Below, one piece after another: positions 12,174 to 26,083 of a stretch of 64,000 nucleotides of DNA. The first letter of the stretch is position 1. The number at the start of each line of letters is the position of its first letter. Source of the DNA: Hyperoodon ampullatus (lineage: Eukaryota; Chordata; Mammalia; Artiodactyla; Ziphiidae); contig CATKHW010000562.1 of the NCBI GenBank assembly GCA_949752795.1, forward strand, positions 558,001-622,000. The letters are read 5' to 3'. A model generated the notes under the pieces. That model was not told the DNA's origin, searched no databases, and saw only the letters and a program-made list of their open reading frames with translations. The position numbers and the translations under genes were made by a program.

Positions 12174-13912
12174 AAAGCAATAATGCATGGCACCCATTCC
12201 AAGGGTCCGAACTCTCCAGGTTGAAGGGAATATTACTACAGCTATAACATGTGCGGGAAACCTAGAGAACGGACACACTGTGAATACGAAAGGTTTCTAA
12301 AACTCAACGCATAGTCCCTCCCCTGGTGCTCCGGTTTGACTTTCCATCTGCTTTACTATCAACCTCCCAACTTGGAGAGACAGCCCCTTTAACCTCTTGG
12401 TTCGCACAGGTTGCCAATTTGGCAGAGGATGAAAGGGAAGAGGGAGAACCAATGAGAGAGTAGCTGTTAGGCATTTGGACGGGCACATATCACTGTAATT
12501 TCCCGGCAGGAAGAAGAATTAACCAAATTCTCAGCCACCCACCGGGAACCAGTATAGGTCCTGAACCAAAATTTTGGACTTGCGGTCAGCTCACCAAAAA
12601 CGAGTTGAAAAATGGAGCTCAGGGGCACAGCAATTCACAAGCTGGCCGAGTAATAAAGGACAACTATCGTCCAAAAATCTGTTGAGGGAAGGCAACGAGG
12701 CGGACTTGAAAGCGAGGCAGAATAGCAGGAAACAGATTTCAAGAGGTACGTTGGAATCGCCTTTAAAGCACAGGAAGAGGGGCACAACTTCGACAATGAT
12801 GCACTTGGCCAAAAAGGGCGTATGCGTTTTCTCCTGAATATATTCAGGAGAAAACGCATACGCCCTTTTTGGCCAAGCAAGCAAGCGGGCAATGCAAATC
12901 TGCACTACAAAGAAGTATCACTTCCCACCGGTCAAAAGGGACATCCACAAAATGTGTAAGAACAAGAAAGGCAAGACAGACCCTGGAGAACAGGGAGCCT
13001 TGTTATGCTGATGGGCGGGATGTAAATTGTCAACTGCCTCTCTGGAGGAGTGCATTCTGTTCCCTAAAACAAGTAAAGAACAGAGCTACAGAGCCAAGGG
13101 CACTACCAGTCTAGGGAATATACCTTGGGAAAACTGAAAATCAATAAGACAGAGCCACCCCAAAATTTAGGGTTGCACTGAATACAAGGACCTCAACTTG
13201 GATACACCTTAAGTATCCCAGAAAATATAAACATGGTTCAAAAAATTGTGGTTCTTTTGTACGATGGAATATCCCTCAGCCATGAAATCAATGTCATAAG
13301 ACCAGTAGCAGCAAAATGGGTGGATTCAGGTACGATGATTCTAAGTGAAATAAGTCACACAGAAAAAGAAATTTATCATAAGATATCACTTATGAAGATC
13401 CTGTAAACATGGCTACACTTTAACTGAGTTAGGAAAGAGAACAGTGTCTCACATTTAGAAAACACTCTTATACCTACTTAAGGGGGAAGGAGAGGTGGGG
13501 TGATGCATAAAACCAGAGTTTGATATAAGCACAGGTACCGTTCCAAAAACCAACTATGGAATAGACAAGACCTACACCGTCCTCAGTGAAAGGGACTCAA
13601 AACCCCATATTTCCCGCAGAGGAAAGTATCTGACTAGTAAGAATCTTAAAACCTATGTATTGATATGTCTCCGTAAGGGAATCAAGTGTGTCTAGACTGG
13701 CATAAACATGGCAGCGAGCATCAGCTCAAACCCACTATAAAAAGGAATTTCAAAAACAAAACAAAAAAACTGGGAAATTCTTTACAATTCCTTCAGGGTC
13801 TCTGATGAAAGCTGGAATGACCCTATCTACAAGGACAGCTGGATGTGGCATAAGGAGGGACACTTGGGACTTAGACGATTGGTGAGATTGGGTGAGCAAA
13901 TGCAGACCCTTT
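12174..13912 (+). repeat. Satellite monomer 8
   Basis: 1739 bp. Palindrome 12804-12877 is perfect. Shares the CCAAGGG variant with monomers 1 and 2, and an in-frame TGA (13179-13181) with monomer 1, seven monomers away. The end of the monomer carries the CAAGGACAGC variant also seen at the 5/6 boundary. Confidence 0.95.
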
Positions 13913-15651
13913 AAAGCAATAATGCATGGCAGCCATTCCATGGGTCCGAACTCTCCAGGTTGAAGGGAATATTACTACAGCTATAACATGTGCGGGAAAC
14001 CTAGGGAACGGACACACTGTGAATACGAAAGGTTTCTAAAACTCAACGAATAGTCCCTCTCCTGGTGCTCCGGTTTGACTTTCCGTCTGCTTTACTATCA
14101 ACCTCCCAACTTGGAGAGACAGCCCCTTTAACCTCTTGGTTCGCACAGGTTGCCAATGTGGCAGAGGATGAAAGGGAAGAGGGAGAACCAATGAGAGAGT
14201 AGCTGTTAGGCATTTGGACGGGCACATATCACTGTAATTTCCCGGCAGGAAGAAGAATTAACCAAATTCTCAGCCACCCACCGGGAACCAGTATAGGTCC
14301 TGAACCAAAATTTTGGACTTGCGGTCAGCTCACAAAAAACGAGTTGAAAAATGGAGCTCAGGGGCACAGCAATTCACAAACTGGCCGAGTAATAAAGGAC
14401 AACTATCGTCCAAAAATCTGTTGAGGGAAGGCAACGAGGCGGACTTGAAAGTGAGGCAGAATAGCAGGATACAGATTTCAAGAGGTACGTTGGAATCGCC
14501 TTTAAAGCACAGGAAGAGGGGCACAACTTCGACAATGACGCACTTGGCCAAAAAGGGCGTATGCGTTTTCTCCTGAATATATTCAGGAGAAAACGCATAC
14601 ACCCTTTTTGGCCAAGCAAGCAAGCGGGCAATGCAAATCTGCACTACAAAGAAGTATCACTTCCCACCGGTCAAAAGGGACATCCACAAAATGTGTAAGA
14701 ACAAGAAAGGCAAGACAGGCCCTGGAGAACAGGGAGCCTTGTTATGCTGATGGGCGGGATGTAAATTGCCAACTGCCTCTCTGGAGGAGTGCATTGTGTT
14801 CCCTAAAACAAGTAAAGAACAGAGCTACAGAGCCAAGGGCACTTCCAGTCTAGGGAATATACCTTGGGAAAACTGAAGATCAATAAGACAGAGCCACCCC
14901 ACAATTTAGTTCTGCACTGCTTACAAGGACCTCAACTTGGGTACACCTTAAATATCCCAGGAAATATAAAAATGGTTCAAAAAATTGTGGTACTTACGTA
15001 CGATGGAATATCCCTCAGCCATGAAATCAATGTCATAAGACCAGTAGCAGCAAAATGGGTGGATTCAGGTACGATGATTCTAAGTGAAATAAGTCACACA
15101 GAAAAAGAAACTTATCATAAGATATCACTTATGAAGATCCTGTAAACATGGCTACACTTGAACTGAGTTAGGAAAGAGAACAGTGTCTCACATTTAGAAA
15201 ACACTCTTATGCCTGCTTAAGGGGGAAGGAGAGGTGGGGTGATGCATAAAACCAGAGTTTGATATAAGCACAGGTACCGTTCCAAAAACCAACTATGGAA
15301 TAGACAAGACCTACACCGTCCTCAGTGAAAGGGACTCAAAACCCCATATTTCCCGCACAGGAAAATATCTGACTAGTAAGAATCTTAAAACCTATGTATT
15401 GATATGTCTCCGTAAGGGAATCAAGTGTGTCTAGACTGGCATAAACATGGCAGCGAGAATCAGCTCAAACCCACTATAAAAAGGAATTTCAAAAACAAAA
15501 CAAAAAAACTGGGAAATTCTTTACAATTCCTTCAGGGTCTCTGATGAAAGCTGGAATGACCCTATCTACAATGACAGCTGGATGTGGCATAAGGAGGGAC
15601 ACTTGGGACTGAGACGATTGGTGAGATTGGGTGAGCAAATGCAGACCCTTT
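13913..15651 (+). repeat. Satellite monomer 9
   Basis: 1739 bp. Palindrome 14543-14616 has one mismatch: the right arm reads CATACACCC. This is the first monomer with the 'CTTACAAGG / AATATCCCAGG' version of the L1-derived half, which replaces the 'CATACAAGG / AGTATCCCAGA' version. Confidence 0.95.
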
Positions 15652-17390
15652 AAAGCAATAATGCATGGCACCCATTCCATGGGTCCGAACTCTCCAGGTT
15701 GAAGGGAATATTACTACAGCTATAACATGTGCGGGAAACCTAGGGAACGGACACACTGTGAATACGAAAGGTTTCTGAAACTCAACGAATAGTCCCTCTC
15801 CTGGTGCTCCGGTTTGATTTTCCGTCTGCTTTACTATCAACCTCCCAACTTGGAGAGACAGCCCCTTTAACCTCTTGGTTCGCACAGGTTGCCAATTTGG
15901 CAGAGGATGAAAGGGAAGAGGGAGAACCAATGAGAGAGTAGCTGTTAGGCATTTGGACGGGCACATATCACTGTAATTTCCCGGCAGGAAGAAGAATTAA
16001 CCAAATTCTCAGCCACCCACCGGGAACCAGTATAGGTCCTGAACCAAAATTTTGGACTTGCGGTCAGCTCACAAAAAACGAGTTGAAAAATGGAGCTCAG
16101 GGGCACAGCAATTCACAAACTGGCCGAGTAATAAAGGACAACTATCGTCCAAAAATCTGTTGAGGGAAGGCAACGAGGCGGACTTGAAAGTGAGGCAGAA
16201 TAGCAGGATACAGATTTCAAGAGGTACGTTGGAATCGCCTTTAAAGCACAGGAAGAGGGGCACAACTTCGACAATGACGCACTTGGCCAAAAAGGGCGTA
16301 TGCGTTTTCTCCTGAATATATTCAGGAGAAAACGCATACGCCCTTTTTGGCCAAGCAAGCAAGCGGGCAATGCAAATCTGCACTACAAAGAAGTATCACT
16401 TCCCACCGGTCAAAAGGGACATCCACAAAATGTGTAAGAACAAGAAAGGCAAGACAGGCCCTGGAGAACAGGGAGCCTTGTTATGCTGATGGGCGGGATG
16501 TAAATTGCCAACTGCCTCTCTGGAGGAGTGCATTGTGTTCCCTAAAACAAGTAAAGAACAGAGCTACAGAGCCAAGGGCACTTCCAGTCTAGGGAATATA
16601 CCTTGGGAAAAATGAAGATCAATAAGACAGAGCCACCCCAAAATTTAGTTCTGCACTGCTTACAAGGACCTCAACTTGGGTACACCTTAAATATCCCAGG
16701 AAATATAAAAATGGTTCAAAAAATTGTGGTACTTACGTACGATGGAATATCCCTCAGCCATGAAATCAATGTCATAAGACCAGTAGCAGCAAAATGGGTG
16801 GATTCAGGTACGATGATTCTAAGTGAAATAAGTCACACAGAAAAAGAAACTTATCATAAGATATCACTTATGAAGATCCTGTAAACATGGCTACACTTGA
16901 ACTGAGTTAGGAAAGAGAACAGTGTCTCACATTTAGAAAACACTCTTTTGCCTGCTTAAGGGGGAAGGAGAGGTGGGGTGATGCATAAAACCAGAGTTTG
17001 ATATAAGCACAGGTACCGTTCCAAAAACCAACTATGGAATAGACAAGACCTACACCGTCCTCAGTGAAAGGGACTCAAAACCCCATATTTCCCGCAGAGG
17101 AAAATATCTGACTAGTAAGAATCTTAAAACCTATGTATTGATATGTCTCCGCAAGGGAATCAAGTGTGTCTAGACTGGCATAAACATGGCAGCGAGAATC
17201 AGCTCAAACCCACTATAAAAAGGAATTTCAAAAACAAAACAAAAAAACTGGGAAATTCTTTACAATTCCTTCAGGGTCTCTGATGAAAGCTGGAATGACC
17301 CTATCTACAACGACAGCTGGATGTGGCATAAGTAGGGACACTTGGGACTGAGAAGATTGGTGAGATTGGGTGAGCAAATGCAGACCCTTT
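15652..17390 (+). repeat. Satellite monomer 10
   Basis: 1739 bp. Palindrome 16282-16355 is perfect. Has the GGGAAAAATGAAG variant at the start of the L1 tail frame (16603-16884), as do monomers 13, 16, 17 and 22. A single A-to-G change (TTTCTGAAAC) joins two minus-strand frames into a 134-codon stretch, which I regard as fortuitous. Confidence 0.95.
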
Positions 17391-19129
17391 AAAGCAATAA
17401 TGCATGGCACCCATTCCATGGGTCCGAACTCTCCAGGTTGAAGGGAATATTACTACAGCTATAACATGTGCGGGAAACCTAGAGAACGGACACACTGTGA
17501 ATACGAAAGGTTTCTAAAACTCAACGAATAGTCCCTCTCCTGGTGCTCCGGTTTGACTTTCCATCTGCTTTACTATCAACCTCCCAACTTGCAGAGACAG
17601 CCCCTTTAACCTCTTGGTTCGCACAGGTTGCCAATTTGGCAGAGGATGAAAGGGAAGAGGGAGAACCAATGAGAGAGTAGCTGTTAGGCATTTGGACGGG
17701 CACATATCACTGTAATTTCCCAGCAGGAAGAAGAATTAACCAAATTCTCAGCCACCCACCGGGAACCAGTATAGGTCCTGAACCAAAATTTTGGACTTGC
17801 GGTCAGCTCACCAAAAACGAGTTGAAAAATGGAGCTCAGGGTCACGGCAATTCACAAACTGGCCGAGTAATAAAGGACAACTATCGTCCAAAAATCTGTT
17901 GAGGGAAGGCAACGAGGCGGACTTGAAAGCGAGGCAGAATAGCAGGAAACAGATTTCAAGAGGTACGTTGGAATCGCCTTTAAAGCACAGGAAGAGGGGC
18001 ACAACTTCGACAATGATGCACTTGGCCAAAAAGGGCGTATGCGTTTTCTCCTGAATATATTCAGGAGAAAACGCATACGCCCTTTTTGGCCAAGCAAGCA
18101 AGCGGGCAATGCAAATCTGCACTACAAAGGAGTATCACTTCCCACCGGTCAAAAGGGACATCCACAAAATGTGTAAGAACAAGAAAGGCAAGACAGGCCC
18201 TGGAGAACAGGGAGCCTTGTTATGCTGATGGGCGGGATGTAAATTGCCAACTGCCTCTCTGGAGGAGTGCATTGTGTTCCCTAAAACAAGTAAAGAACAG
18301 AGCTACAGAGCCAAGGGCACTTGCAGTCTAGGGAATATACCTTGGGAAAACTGAAGATCAATAAGACAGAACCACCCCAAAATTTAGTTCTGCACTGCTT
18401 ACATGGACCTCAACTTGGGTACACCTTAAATATCCCAGGAAATATAAAAATGGTTCAAAAAATTGTGGTACTTACGTACGATGGAATATCCCTCAGCCAT
18501 GAAATCAATGTCATAAGACCAGTAGCAGCAAAATGGGTGGATTCAGGTACGATGATTCTAAGTGAAATAAGTCACACAGAAAAAGAAACTTATCATAAGA
18601 TATCACTTATGAAGATCCTGTAAACATGGCTACACTTGAACTGAGTTAGGAAAGAGAACAGTGTCTCACATTTAGAAAACACTCTTATGCCTGCTTAAGG
18701 GGGAAGGAGAGGTGGGGTGATGCATAAAACCAGAGTTTGATATAAGCAGAGGTACCGTTCCAAAAACCAACTATGGAATAGACAAGACCTACACCGTCCT
18801 CAGTGAAAGGGACTCAAAACCCCATATTTCCCGCAGAGGAAAATATCTGACTAGTAAGAATCTTAAAACCTATGTATTGATATGTCTCCGCAAGGGAATC
18901 AAGTGTGTCTAGACTGGCATAAACATGGCAGCGAGAATCAGCTGAAACCCACTATAAAAAGGAATTTCAAAAACAAAGCAAAAAAACTGGGAAATTCTTT
19001 ACAATTCCTTCAGGGTCTCTGATGAAAGCTGGAATGACCCTATCTACAACGACAGCTGGATGTGGCATAAGGAGGGACACTTGGGACTGAGACGATTGGT
19101 GAGATTGGGCGAGCAAATGCAGACCCTTT
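17391..19129 (+). repeat. Satellite monomer 11 (trimer position A)
   Basis: 1739 bp. Palindrome 18021-18094 is perfect. Diagnostic variants CAGGGTCACGGC, CACTTGCAGTC and TACATGGACC recur in monomer 14, exactly 5216 bp downstream. Confidence 0.95.
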
Positions 19130-20867
19130 AAAGCATTAATGCATGGCACCCATTCCATGGGTCCGAACTCTCCAGGTTGAAGGGAATATTACTACAGCTA
19201 TAACATGTGCGGGAAACCTAGAGAACGGACACACTGTGAATACGAAAGGTTTCTAAAACTCAACGAATAGTCCCTCTCCTGGTGCTCCGGTTTGACTTCC
19301 GTCTGCTTTACTATCAACCTCCCAACTTGGAGAGACAGCCCCTTTAACCTCTTGGTTCGCACAGGTTGCCAATTTGGCAGAGGATGTAAGGGAAGAGGGA
19401 GAACCAATGAGAGAGTAGCTGTTAGGCATTTGGACGGGCACATATCACTGTAATTTCCCGGCAGGAAGAAGAATTAACCAAATTCTCAGCCACCCACCGG
19501 GAACCAGTATAGGTCCTGAACCAAAATTTTGGACTTGCGGTCAGCTCACCAAAAACGAGTTGAAAAATGGAGCTCAGGGGCACAGCAATTCACAAACTGG
19601 CCGAGTAATAAAGGACAACTATCGTCCAAAAATCTGTTGAGGGAAGGCAACGAGGCGGACTTGAAAGCGAGGCAGAATAGCAGGAAACAGATTTCAAGAG
19701 GTACGTTGGAATCGCCTTTAAAGCACAGGAAGAGGGGCACAACTTCGACAATGATGCACTTGGCCAAAAAGGGCGTATGCGTTTTCTCCTGAATATATTC
19801 AGGAGAAAACGCATACGCCCTTTTTGGCCAAGCAAGAAAGCGGGCAATGCAAATCTGCACTACAAAGAAGTATCACTTCCCACCGGTCAAAAGGGACATC
19901 CACAAAATGTGTAAGAACAAGAAAGGCAAGACAGGCCCTGGAGAACAGGGAGCCTTGTTATGCTGATGGGCAGGATGTAAATTGCCAACTGCCTCTCTGG
20001 AGGAGTGCATTCTGTTCCCTAAAACAAGTAAAGAACAGAGCTACAGAGCCAAGGGCACTACCAGTCTAGGGAATATACCTTGGGAAAACTGAAAATCAAT
20101 AAGACAGAGCCACCCCAATATTTAGGGCTGCACTGCATACAAGGACCTCAACTTGGATACACCTTAAGTATCCCAGAAAATATAAACATGGTTCAAAAAA
20201 TTGTGGTACTTACGTACGATGGAATATCCCTCAGCCATGAAATCAATGTCATAAGACCAGTAGCAGCAAAATGGGTGGATTCAGGTACGATGATTCTAAG
20301 TGAAATAAGTCACACAGAAAAAGAAACTTATCATAAGATATCACTTATGAAGATCCTGTAAACATGGCTACACTTGAACTGAGTTAGGAAAGAGAACAGT
20401 GTCTCACATTTAGAAAACACTCTTATACCTGCTTAAGGGGGAAGGAGAGGTGGGGTGATGCATAAAACCAGAGTTTGATATAAGCACAGGTACCGTTCCA
20501 AAAACCAACTATGGAATAGACAAGACCTACACCGTCCTCAGTGAAAGGGACTCAAAATCCCATATTTCCCGCAGAGGAAAATATCTGACTAGTAAGAATC
20601 TTAAAACCTATGTATTGATATGTCTCCGTAAGGGAATCAAGTGTGTCTAGACTGGCATAAACATGGCAGCGAGAATCAGCTCAAACCCACTATAAAAAGG
20701 AATTTCAAAAACAAAACAAAAAAACTGGGAAATTCTTTACAATTCCTTCAGGGTCTCTGATGATAGCTGGAATGACCCTATCTACAACGACAGCTGGATG
20801 TGGCATAAGGAGGGACACTTGGGACTGAGACGATTGGTGAGATTGGGTGAACAAATGCAGACCCTTT
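19130..20867 (+). repeat. Satellite monomer 12 (trimer position B)
   Basis: 1738 bp; one T is missing in GACTTCCGTC. Palindrome 19759-19832 is perfect. Diagnostic AAGCATTAATG, GGATGTAAGGG and GCAAGAAAGCGGG recur in monomers 15 and 21. Confidence 0.95.
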
Positions 20868-22606
20868 AAAGCAATAATGCATGGCACCCATTCCATGGGT
20901 CCGAACTCTCCAGGTTGAAGGGAATATTACTACAGCTATAACATGTGCGGGAAACCTAGAGAACGGACACACTGTGAATACGAAAGGTTTCTAAAACTCA
21001 ACGAATAGTCCCTCTCCTCGTGCTCCGGTTTGACTTTCCGTCTGCTTTACTATCAACCTCCCAACTTGGAGAGACAGCCCCTTTAACCTCTTGGTTCGCA
21101 CAGGTTGCCAATTTGGCAGAGGATGAAAGGGAAGAGGGAGAACCAATGAGAGAGTAGCTGTTAGGCATTTGGACGGGCACATATCACTGTAATTTCCCGG
21201 CAGGAAGAAGAATTAACCAAATTCTCAGCCACCCACCGGGAACCAGTATAGGTCCTGAACCAAAATTTTGGACTTGCGGTCAGCTCACCAAAAACGAGTT
21301 GAAAAATGGAGCTCAGGGGCACAGCAATTCACAAACTGGCCGAGTAATAAAGGACAACTATCGTCCAAAAATCTGTTGAGGGAAGGCAACGAGGCGGACT
21401 TGAAAGCGAGGCAGAATAGCAGGAAACAGATTTCAAGAGGTACGTTGGAATTGCCTTTAAAGCACAGGAAGAAGGGCACAAGTTCGACAATGATGCACTT
21501 GGCCAAAAAGGGCGTATGCGTTTTCTCCTGAATATATTCAGGAGAAAACGCATACGCCCTTTTTGGCCAAGCAAGCAAGCGGGCAATGCAAATCTGCACT
21601 ACAAAGAAGTATCACTTCCCACCGGTCAAAAGGGACATCCACAAAATGTGTAAGAACAAGAAAGGCAAGACAGGCCCTGGAGAACAGGGAGCCTTGTTAT
21701 GCTGATGGGCGGGATGTAAATTGCCAACTGCCTCTCTGGAGGAGTGCATTGTGTTCCCTAAAACAAGTAAAGAACAGAGCTACAGAGCCAAGGGCACTTC
21801 CAGTCTAGGGAATATACCTTGGGAAAAATGAAGATCAATAAGACAGAGCCACCCCAAAATTTAGTTCTGCACTGCTTACAAGGACCTCAACTTGGGTACA
21901 CCTTAAATATCCCAGGAAATATAAAAATGGTTCAAAAAATTGTGGTACTTACGTACGATGGAATATCCCTCAGCCATGAAATCAATGTCATAAGACCAGT
22001 AGCAGCAAAATGGGTGGATTCAGGTACGATGATTCTAAGTGAAATAAGTCACACAGAAAAAGAAACTTATCATAAGATATCACTTATGAAGATCCTGTAA
22101 ACATGGCTACACTTGAACTGAGTTAGGAAAGAGAACAGTGTCTCACATTTAGAAAACACTCTTATGCCTGCTTAAGGGGGAAGGAGAGGTGGGGTGATGC
22201 ATAAAACCAGAGTTTGATATAAGCACAGGTACCGTTCCAAAAACCAACTATGGAATAGACAAGACCTACACCGTCCTCAGTGAAAGGGACTCAAAACCCC
22301 ATATTTCCCGCAGAGGAAAATATCTGACTAGTAAGAATCTTAAAACCTATGTATTGATATGTCTCCGCAAGGGAATCAAGTGTGTCTAGACTGGCATAAA
22401 CATGGCAGCGAGAATCAGCTCAAACCCACTATAAAAAGGAATTTCAAAAACAAAACAAAAAAACTGGGAAATTCTTTACAATTCCTTCAGGGTCTCTGAT
22501 GAAAGCTGGAATGACCCTATCTACAACGACAGCTGGATGTGGCATAAGTAGGGACACTTGGGACTGAGAAGATTGGTGAGATTGGGTGAGCAAATGCAGA
22601 CCCTTT
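20868..22606 (+). repeat. Satellite monomer 13 (trimer position C)
   Basis: 1739 bp. Palindrome 21498-21571 is perfect. Diagnostic CTCCTCGTGCTCC and GAAGAAGGGCACAAG recur in monomer 16. CTCCTCGTGC is also in monomer 22. Confidence 0.95.
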
Positions 22607-24345
22607 AAAGCAATAATGCATGGCACCCATTCCATGGGTCCGAACTCTCCAGGTTGAAGGGAATATTACTACAGCTATAACATGTGCGGGAAACCTAGAG
22701 AACGGAAACACTGTGAATACGAAAGGTTTCTAAAACTCAACGAATAGTCCCTCTCCTGGTGCTCCGGTTTGACTTTCCATCTGCTTTACTATCAACCTCC
22801 CAACTTGCAGAGACAGCCCCTTTAACCTCTTGGTTCGCACAGGTTGCCAATTTGGCAGAGGATGAAAGGGAAGAGGGAGAACCAATGAGAGAGTAGCTGT
22901 TAGGCATTTGGACGGGCACATATCACTGTAATTTCCCAGCAGGAAGAAGAATTAACCAAATTCTCAGCCACCCACCGGGAACCAGTATAGGTCCTGAACC
23001 AAAATTTTGGACTTGCGGTCAGCTCACCAAAAACGAGTTGAAAAATGGAGCTCAGGGTCACGGCAATTCACAAACTGGCCGAGTAATAAAGGACAACTAT
23101 CGTCCAAAAATCTGTTGAGGGAAGGCAACGAGGCGGACTTGAAAGCGAGGCAGAATAGCAGGAAACAGATTTCAAGAGGTACGTTGGAATCGCCTTTAAA
23201 GCACAGGAAGAGGGGCACAACTTCGACAATGATGCACTTGGCCAAAAAGGGCGTATGCGTTTTCTCCTGAATATATTCAGGAGAAAACGCATACGCCCTT
23301 TTTGGCCAAGCAAGCAAGCGGGCAATGCAAATCTGCACTACAAAGGAGTATCACTTCCCACCGGTCAAAAGGGACATCCACAAAATGTGTAAGAACAAGA
23401 AAGGCAAGACAGGCCCTGGAGAACAGGGAGCCTTGTTATGCTGATGGGCGGGATGTAAATTGCCAACTGCCTCTCTGGAGGAGTGCATTGTGTTCCCTAA
23501 AACAAGTAAAGAACAGAGCTACAGAGCCAAGGGCACTTGCAGTCTAGGGAATATACCTTGGGAAAACTGAAGATCAATAAGACAGAACCACCCCAAAATT
23601 TAGTTCTGCACTGCTTACATGGACCTCAACTTGGGTACACCTTAAATATCCCAGGAAATATAAAAATGGTTCAAAAAATTGTGGTACTTACGTACGATGG
23701 AATATCCCTCAGCCATGAAATCAATGTCATAAGACCAGTAGCAGCAAAATGGGTGGATTCAGGTACGATGATTCTAAGTGAAATAAGTCACACAGAAAAA
23801 GAAACTTATCATAAGATATCACTTATGAAGATCCTGTAAACATGGCTACACTTGAACTGAGTTAGGAAAGAGAACAGTGTCTCACATTTAGAAAACACTC
23901 TTATGCCTGCTTAAGGGGGAAGGAGAGGTGGGGTGATGCATAAAACCAGAGTTTGATATAAGCACAGGTACCGTTCCAAAAACCAACTATGGAATAGACA
24001 AGACCTACACCGTCCTCAGTGAAAGGGACTCAAAACCCCATATTTCCCGCAGAGGAAAATATCTGACTAGTAAGAATCTTAAAACCTATGTATTGATATG
24101 TCTCCGTAAGGGAATCAAGTGTGTCTAGACTGGCATAAACATGGCAGCGAGAATCAGCTGAAACCCACTATAAAAAGGAATTTCAAAAACAAAGCAAAAA
24201 AACTGGGAAATTCTTTACAATTCCTTCAGGGTCTCTGATGAAAGCTGGAATGACCCTATCTACAACGACAGCTGGATATGGCATAAGGAGGGACACTTGG
24301 GACTGAGACGATTGGTGAGATTGGGCGAGCAAATGCAGACCCTTT
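22607..24345 (+). repeat. Satellite monomer 14 (trimer position A)
   Basis: 1739 bp. Palindrome 23237-23310 is perfect. By eye almost identical to monomer 11, differing by scattered single bases such as GGAAACACTG near 22705. Confidence 0.95.
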
Positions 24346-26083
24346 AAAGCATTAATGCATGGCACCCATTCCATGGGTCCGAACTCTCCAGGTTGAAGGG
24401 AATATTACTACAGCTATAACATGTGCGGGAAACCTAGAGAACGGACACACTGTGAATACGAAAGGTTTCTAAAACTCAACGAATAGTCCCTCTCCTGGTG
24501 CTCCGGTTTGACTTCCGTCTGCTTTACTATCAACCTCCCAACTTGGAGAGACAGCCCCTTTAACCTCTTGGTTCGCACAGGTTGCCAATTTGGCAGAGGA
24601 TGTAAGGGAAGAGGGAGAACCAATGAGAGAGTAGCTGTTAGGCATTTGGACGGGCACATATCACTGTAATTTCCCGGCAGGAAGAAGAATTAACCAAATT
24701 CTCAGCCACCCACCGGGAACCAGTATAGGTCCTGAACCAAAATTTTGGACTTGCGGTCAGCTCACCAAAAACGAGTTGAAAAATGGAGCTCAGGGGCACA
24801 GCAATTCACAAACTGGCCGAGTAATAAAGGACAACTATCGTCCAAAAATCTGTTGAGGGAAGGCAACGAGGCGGACTTGAAAGCGAGGCAGAATAGCAGG
24901 AAACAGATTTCAAGAGGTACGTTGGAATCGCCTTTAAAGCACAGGAAGAGGGGCACAACTTCGACAATGATGCACTTGGCCAAAAAGGGCGTATGCGTTT
25001 TCTCCTGAATATATTCAGGAGAAAACGCATACGCCCTTTTTGGCCAAGCAAGAAAGCGGGCAATGCAAATCTGCACTACAAAGAAGTATCACTTCCCACC
25101 GGTCAAAAGGGACATCCACAAAATGTGTAAGAACAAGAAAGGCAAGACAGTCCCTGGAGAACAGGGAGCCTTGTTATGCTGATGGGCGGGATGTAAATTG
25201 CCAACTGCCTCTCTGGAGGAGTGCATTCTGTTCCCTAAAACAAGTAAAGAACAGAGCTACAGAGCCAAGGGCACTACCAGTCTAGGGAATATACCTTGGG
25301 AAAACTGAAAATCAATAAGACAGAGCGACCCCAAAATTTAGGGCTGCACTGCATACAAGGACCTCAACTTGGATACACCTTAAGTATCCCAGAAAATATA
25401 AACATGGTTCAAAAAATTGTGGTACTTACGTACGATGGAATATCCCTCAGCCATGAAATCAATGTCATAAGACCAGTAGCAGCAAAATGGGTGGATTCAG
25501 GTACGATGATTCTAAGTGAAATAAGTCACACAGAAAAAGAAACTTATCATAAGATATCACTTATGAAGATCCTGTAAACATGGCTACACTTGAACTGAGT
25601 TAGGAAAGAGAACAGTGTCTCACATTTAGAAAACACTCTTATACCTGCTTAAGGGGGAAGGAGAGGTGGGGTGATGCATAAAACCAGAGTTTGATATAAG
25701 CACAGGTACCGTTCCAAAAACCAACTATGGAATAGACAAGACCTACACCGTCCTCAGTGAAAGGGACTCAAAATCCCATATTTCCCGCAGAGGAAAATAT
25801 CTGACTAGTAAGAATCTTAAAACCTATGTATTGATATGTCTCCGTAAGGGAATCAAGTGTGTCTAGACTGGCATAAACATGGCAGCGAGAATCAGCTCAA
25901 ACCCACTATAAAAAGGAATTTCAAAAACAAAACAAAAAAACTGGGAAATTCTTTACAATTCCTTCAGGGTCTCTGATGAAAGCTGGAATGACCCTATCTA
26001 CAACGACAGCTGGATGTGGCATAAGGAGGGACACTTGGGACTGAGACGATTGGTGAGATTGGGTGAACAAATGCAGACCCTTT
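24346..26083 (+). repeat. Satellite monomer 15 (trimer position B)
   Basis: 1738 bp, with the same missing T as monomer 12. Palindrome 24975-25048 is perfect. Private variant GACAGTCCCTGG near 25147. Confidence 0.95.
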
